DNA from: Nocardioides sp. dk884
GTDB taxonomy: Bacteria; Actinomycetota; Actinomycetes; Propionibacteriales; Nocardioidaceae
Length of the DNA: 64,000 nt
Assembly: GCF_009557055.1 (NCBI RefSeq)
Contig: NZ_CP045649.1
Location: 310,001 to 374,000 of the forward strand
Reading direction: 5' to 3'
The notes under the pieces are model-generated. The model saw nothing but the letters and a program-made list of their open reading frames with translations. It searched no databases and was not told the origin of the DNA. A program made the translations under genes and the position numbers. Shown here one piece after another: positions 60,441 to 64,000 of this stretch (the stretch's first letter is position 1; each line of letters opens with the position of its first letter).

Positions 60441-60466
60441 ATGGCGGCCGACACCCGGGAGACGCG

Positions 60467-61402
60467 ATGGGCGCGAGGTTCGAGGAGCTGCTCGAGCGGC
60501 ACGAGCGGGTGGAGCCGCGCGATGAGATGCCGGACGCCTACCGCGCCACGCTGGTGCGTCAGATCGCCCAGCACGCCCACTCCGAGGTGATCGGCATGCA
60601 GCCCGAGGGCGCCTGGATCACCCGCGCGCCCACGCTGCGCCGCAAGGCGATCCTGCTCGCCAAGGTGCAGGACGAGGCCGGCCACGGCCTCTACCTGTAC
60701 GCCGCCGCGGAGACCCTCGGCGTCAGCCGCGACGAGCTCGGCGCCAAGCTGCTGAGCGGGGCCCAGAAGTACTCCTCGATCTTCAACTACCCGACCCCGT
60801 CGTACGCCGACGTCGGCACCATCGGGTGGCTCGTCGACGGCGCGGCGATCTGCAACCAGGTCCCGCTGTGCCGCACCTCTTATGGCCCCTACGGCCGCGC
60901 CATGGTGCGCATCTGCAAGGAGGAGTCCTTCCACCAGCGCCAGGGCTTCGAGCTGCTGCTCGCGATGTCGCGCGGCACCGAGGAGCAGCGGGCGATGGTG
61001 CAGGAGTCGGTGGACCGGTTCTGGTGGCCGTCGTTGATGATGTTCGGCCCGCCCGACACCGACTCACCCAACACCGCACAGTCGATGGCGTGGGGGATCA
61101 AGCGCAACACCAACGACGAGCTGCGCCAGAAGTTCGTGGACATGACGGTGCCGCAGGCCGACGTGCTCGGGGTGACGCTCCCGGACCCCGAGCTGCGCTG
61201 GAACCCCGCGCGCGGTGCCCACGACTTCGGCACCCCCGACTGGGAGGAGCTGCGCCGGGTCGTCTCCGGCGACGGCCCGTGCAACGCCGAGCGCCTCGCC
61301 CACCGGCGCCGCGCCCACGACGAGGGCGCCTGGGTGCGCGAGGCCGCGACCGCGTTCGCCCGCCGTCAGGCCGAGCAGGCGCATCCGGAGGTGGCGCGAT
61401 GA
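60467..61402 (+). CDS. paaA: Phenylacetyl-CoA 1,2-epoxidase catalytic subunit PaaA
   Basis: 311-aa di-iron oxygenase subunit that epoxidises the ring of phenylacetyl-CoA. Carboxylate/histidine ligands lie in [20 protein letters not shown] and [32 protein letters not shown] and [17 protein letters not shown] are family blocks. ATG60467 with GGGAG ribosome site is preferred to an upstream frame extension that would overlap the operator. First gene of paaABCDE; overlaps paaB by 4 bp. Confidence 0.95.
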   Translation: MGARFEELLERHERVEPRDEMPDAYRATLVRQIAQHAHSEVIGMQPEGAWITRAPTLRRKAILLAKVQDEAGHGLYLYAAAETLGVSRDELGAKLLSGAQKYSSIFNYPTPSYADVGTIGWLVDGAAICNQVPLCRTSYGPYGRAMVRICKEESFHQRQGFELLLAMSRGTEEQRAMVQESVDRFWWPSLMMFGPPDTDSPNTAQSMAWGIKRNTNDELRQKFVDMTVPQADVLGVTLPDPELRWNPARGAHDFGTPDWEELRRVVSGDGPCNAERLAHRRRAHDEGAWVREAATAFARRQAEQAHPEVAR

Positions 61403-61686
61403 GCACGCCGCAGTGGCCCCTCTACGAGGTCTTCGTCCGCGGGCGCCGCGGTCTCGACCACGTCCACGTCGGCTCGCTGCACGCCGCCGACGACGCGATG
61501 GCGCTGCGCCACGCGCGCGACGTCTACACCCGCCGCAGCGAGGGCGTCAGCATCTGGGTGGTCCGTGCCGACGCGGTCACCGCCTCGAGCCCCGACGAGA
61601 AGGACCCCTTCTTCGCCCCCAGCGGCGACAAGGTCTACCGCCACCCGACCTTCTATGAGCTGCCCGCCGATGTCCCGCACATCTGA
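61399..61686 (+). CDS. paaB: Phenylacetyl-CoA epoxidase subunit PaaB
   Basis: 95-aa subunit required for function of the PaaABCE complex, structurally bridging PaaAC units. The sequence [20 protein letters not shown] then [20 protein letters not shown] is characteristic, as is the ending [12 protein letters not shown]. Overlaps paaC by 17 bp. Confidence 0.94.
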   Translation: MSTPQWPLYEVFVRGRRGLDHVHVGSLHAADDAMALRHARDVYTRRSEGVSIWVVRADAVTASSPDEKDPFFAPSGDKVYRHPTFYELPADVPHI

Positions 61687-62551
61687 GCCGCCCGGCGTGC
61701 CGGAGCCCGAGGAGCAGTCGGTGTACGCCGGCTTGGTCGACGCCACCGGCGCCGACGCCGCGCACTGGGCCTTCGGCACCCGTGCGGAGGACCCGCTCGC
61801 CGGCCTCGACACCTCGGTGCCGCCCGGGCTCGACGCCGGCGACCTGGCGCGCGAGTGCCTGGCGCTGGGCGACGACGCGCTGGTCCTGGGCCATCGGCTC
61901 TCCGAGTGGTGCAGCCGCGCCCCGGAGCTGGAGGAGGACATCGCGCTGGCCAACGTCGCGCTCGACCTGCTCGGCCAGGCGCGGCGCCTGCTCGCCCGCG
62001 CGGCCGCCGCGGACCCCGGCGTACTGCCCGCGCTGCCGGAGGGCGCCCCGGTCGCGCCCGAGGACGCCCTCGCGTTCTTCCGCGGGCCGGCGCAGTTCCA
62101 CAGCTCACGCATGGCGGCGCTTCCCGACCCCGACTTCGCGCAGGCAGTGGTCCGGCTGTTCTGGTGGGCGAGCGCCCGGCTCGCGGTGCTGGCGCGCGCC
62201 CGCACCCATCCCGACCCGGTGCTGGCCGCGATCGCCGCCGCCGGCGTGCCGGAGGTCGCCTACCACCGCGACTGGGCCGCCTCCTGGGTGCTCATCCTCG
62301 CCCAGGGCACCGAGGAGTCGCGCCGCCGCACGCTCGCCGCGGTCGCCGCGCTCGCCCCGTCGTACGCCGAGCTGCTGGGGCGGCACCAGCAGGTGCGCGA
62401 GGAGGTGGTCGAGGTGGTCGGGGAGCTCTTCGACCGGGCGGGCCTCGTGACGCCGCCGACCGCGTCGCCCGACAGTCCGGCGGACCGGCTCGCGGGCCTG
62501 CTCGCCGAGATGCAGTCGGTGGCCCGGGCCCATCCGCGGGGCAGGTGGTGA
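61670..62551 (+). CDS. paaC: Phenylacetyl-CoA epoxidase structural subunit PaaC
   Basis: 293-aa ferritin-like subunit that pairs with PaaA but lacks a functional di-iron centre. LALGDDALVLGHRLSEWCSR, EEDIALANVALDLLGQARRL and VAYHRDWAASWVLILAQGTE mark the family. ATG61670 lies inside the end of paaB. GTGA overlap with paaD. Confidence 0.93.
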   Translation: MSRTSEPPGVPEPEEQSVYAGLVDATGADAAHWAFGTRAEDPLAGLDTSVPPGLDAGDLARECLALGDDALVLGHRLSEWCSRAPELEEDIALANVALDLLGQARRLLARAAAADPGVLPALPEGAPVAPEDALAFFRGPAQFHSSRMAALPDPDFAQAVVRLFWWASARLAVLARARTHPDPVLAAIAAAGVPEVAYHRDWAASWVLILAQGTEESRRRTLAAVAALAPSYAELLGRHQQVREEVVEVVGELFDRAGLVTPPTASPDSPADRLAGLLAEMQSVARAHPRGRW

Positions 62552-63057
62552 GCGCGATGCGCACCGCGTGGGAGGTCGCCGCCGACGTCGTGGACCCCGA
62601 GCTGCCGATGATCACGCTGGCCGACCTCGGGGTGCTGCGCTCGGTCGTCGAGAGCGGGGACGGCATGGACCGGCAGGTCACCGTGACCCTGACCCCGACG
62701 TACTCCGGGTGCCCGGCCACCGCGACGATGCGCGACGACCTCGAGCATGCCCTGCGCGCGGCCGGCTGGGCTCGGGTGCGGGTGTGCCTGCAGCTCGCCC
62801 CGCCGTGGAGCACCAACGACATCACCACGACCGGACGCGCCGCACTGGTCGCCGCCGGCGTCTCGCCGCCCGGCCCGGCTCCGTCCCGCACCGCCGCGGT
62901 GCCGTTGCTGCTCGCCCCGACGCGCTACGCCGCGCGCTGCCCGCGCTGCGGCTCCGAGCGCGTCGAGCTGCTGTCCCGCTTCGGCCCGACGGCCTGCACC
63001 GCGATCCTGCGCTGCTCGGACTGCGCCGAGCCCTTCGAGCACGTGAAAGAGGTCTGA
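62548..63057 (+). CDS. paaD: PaaD, maturation factor of the epoxidase
   Basis: 169-aa DUF59 (MIP18-like) protein thought to help assemble the iron or iron-sulfur centres of the complex. N-terminal WEVAADVVDPELPMITLADL then GVLRSV, TPTYSGCPAT with the conserved cysteine, and a C-terminal four-cysteine module CPRCGS ... CSDC. TGATG junction with paaE. Confidence 0.93.
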   Translation: MSAMRTAWEVAADVVDPELPMITLADLGVLRSVVESGDGMDRQVTVTLTPTYSGCPATATMRDDLEHALRAAGWARVRVCLQLAPPWSTNDITTTGRAALVAAGVSPPGPAPSRTAAVPLLLAPTRYAARCPRCGSERVELLSRFGPTACTAILRCSDCAEPFEHVKEV

Positions 63058-64000
63058 TGGCCTTCCACACCCTGCGGGTGGCGGCGGTCGAGCCGCTGTG
63101 CGCGGACGCCGCGGCGATCACCTTCGAGGTGCCGCCCGAGCTGCGCGGGGAGTACGCCTTCGCCGCCGGGCAGTCGCTCACCCTGCGCCGCGAGGTCGAC
63201 GGCGTCGAGCAGCGCCGGTCGTACTCGCTGTGCGCCCCGGTCGGCCAGCCGCCCCGGATCGGCGTGCGCGAGATCGCCGACGGGCTCTTCTCCACCTGGC
63301 TGGTGCGCGACGTGCGCCCCGGGACGCCGGTCGAGGTGCTGGCGCCGAGCGGTCGCTTCCGCGCCGAGCCGCGACCCGGCGAGCGGCACCTGTGCGTGGC
63401 CGCCGGCTCCGGCATCACGCCGGTGCTCTCGATCGCGGCAACCGTGCTCCAGCAGCCCGGCACCGAGGTGGCGCTGCTCTACGGCAACCGCACCAGCGGG
63501 TCGGTGATGTTCGTCGACGAGCTCGCCGACCTCAAGGACCGCTACGGCCCGCGGGTGCAGCTGGTCCACGTGCTGAGCCGCGAGGCCCGCGACGCCGAGC
63601 TGCTCACCGGGCGCCTGGACCCCGACCGGCTGCGCCGGCTGCTCACCGAGCTCGTCCCGCTCGACGTCCTCGGCGTCGACCACGTCTGGATCTGCGGGCC
63701 GTTCGCGATGGTCAGCGGGGCCCGCCAGGTGCTCGCCGAGCGGGGGGTGCCGCCCGAGCGGGTCCACGTCGAGCTCTTCCACGTCGACGAGGACGACGTA
63801 CCGCCGCCGCCCCGGCGCGCGCCGGTCGCCCCCGCCGGCGCGACCAGCGAGGTGCGGGTGGTGCTCGACGGACGCAGCACCGTGGTCACCGCCGCCCGCG
63901 ACGCCACGGTGCTGGACGCCGCGCAGCCGGCCCGCGCCGACCTGCCGTTCGCGTGTCGCGGCGGGGTCTGCGGCACCTGCCGCGCCCGGGTCGTGGAGGG
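63057..64000 (+). CDS. paaE: PaaE, reductase subunit of phenylacetyl-CoA epoxidase (3' end beyond window)
   Basis: First 314 codons of the flavin reductase passing NADPH electrons to PaaA. FAD-binding RRSYSLCAP (~53-61), NAD(P)-binding LCVAAGSGITPVLSIAA, CGPFAMV, then a plant-type ferredoxin domain beginning ~265 with the [2Fe-2S] cysteines in ACRGGVCGTCRARV at the window edge. The fourth cysteine and the stop lie beyond base 64000. Confidence 0.95.
   Translation, partial: MAFHTLRVAAVEPLCADAAAITFEVPPELRGEYAFAAGQSLTLRREVDGVEQRRSYSLCAPVGQPPRIGVREIADGLFSTWLVRDVRPGTPVEVLAPSGRFRAEPRPGERHLCVAAGSGITPVLSIAATVLQQPGTEVALLYGNRTSGSVMFVDELADLKDRYGPRVQLVHVLSREARDAELLTGRLDPDRLRRLLTELVPLDVLGVDHVWICGPFAMVSGARQVLAERGVPPERVHVELFHVDEDDVPPPPRRAPVAPAGATSEVRVVLDGRSTVVTAARDATVLDAAQPARADLPFACRGGVCGTCRARVVE

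Noticed and set aside
1..64000. CRISPR arrays, insertion sequences or replication origin
   Set aside because: No regularly spaced identical repeats with spacers, no transposase with terminal repeats other than the DUF559 cassettes described, and no DnaA-box cluster were found by reading.

Overview
The window is chromosomal DNA of a high-GC Gram-positive actinobacterium. GTG starts are frequent, genes are dense with many 4-bp ATGA/GTGA overlaps, and there are marker families such as a 225-aa Crp, MarP, SsdA/Tad, a BldG-like STAS protein and a K+-independent H+-pyrophosphatase. From memory, the gene order nth-tlpA-nudix-marP / crp / MBL / RidA, then acs, then HAD / ssdA-tad / helicase / topA / holB, follows the Mycobacterium tuberculosis Rv3678-Rv3644 neighbourhood. 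The paralogous AbiEi/DUF559-type proteins and overall gene content suggest Nocardioides or a relative (inference, no marker gene was compared).

Layout. 1-3649: end of an ABC exporter ATPase gene and a NarL-type two-component system, separated by a repeat-bracketed DUF559 nuclease-like gene (cassette A, 694-1780). 3742-6060: small protein, RidA, NUDIX and metallo-beta-lactamase genes. 6056-7177: a second repeat-bracketed DUF559 gene (cassette B). 7250-11330: crp, divergent from the nth-tlpA-nudix-marP operon. 11410-13361: small membrane protein and NhaA. 13362-14328: decayed region with integrase and other gene remnants. 14329-24514: acetate/monocarboxylate block on the minus strand (acs, ActP + DUF485, PucR regulator, a second SSS symporter + small membrane protein + LytTR/LytS pair, methyltransferase). 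24562-28270: degenerate Fic-like protein and an Ssu-type ABC importer. 28374-34132: HAD phosphatase and a Tad/Flp pilus cluster whose two distal TadE-like genes carry four apparent frameshifts. 34184-48729: cysteine-desulfurase-like enzyme, MrfA/Hrq1-type helicase, STAS protein, HppA, methyltransferase, TopA, Tmk, DNA polymerase III delta', secreted peptidase. 48757-55304: regulators, tRNA-Thr(CGT), nitroreductase/HxlR pair, hydrolases, acyltransferase. 55333-59087: IclR regulator and the lower meta-cleavage trio (hydratase, acetylating acetaldehyde dehydrogenase, aldolase). 59213-60285: two uncharacterised proteins. 60467-64000: paaABCDE, with paaE cut by the window edge.

Connections. Several modules feed acetyl-CoA: acetate uptake and activation (actP, acs), the pyruvate/acetaldehyde-yielding trio, and phenylacetyl-CoA epoxidation. 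A near-perfect Crp operator lies before the DUF485-actP operon and a weaker one before hppA, so the crp gene in the window may control both. At least seven genes have a TANNNT -10 element exactly 6 nt before the start codon, which predicts leaderless mRNAs.

Most unusual: cassettes A and B. Each is a lone AbiEi-like + Vsr/DUF559-type gene between two copies of a cassette-specific repeat (47-bp self-complementary direct repeats in A, 54-bp iteron-built terminal inverted repeats in B). The right repeat begins 7-8 bp after each cassette's stop codon, one repeat of each overlaps the stop codon of a neighbouring host gene, and each cassette appears to split an otherwise conserved gene neighbourhood. 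They look like single-gene mobile elements or repeat-associated nuclease genes.
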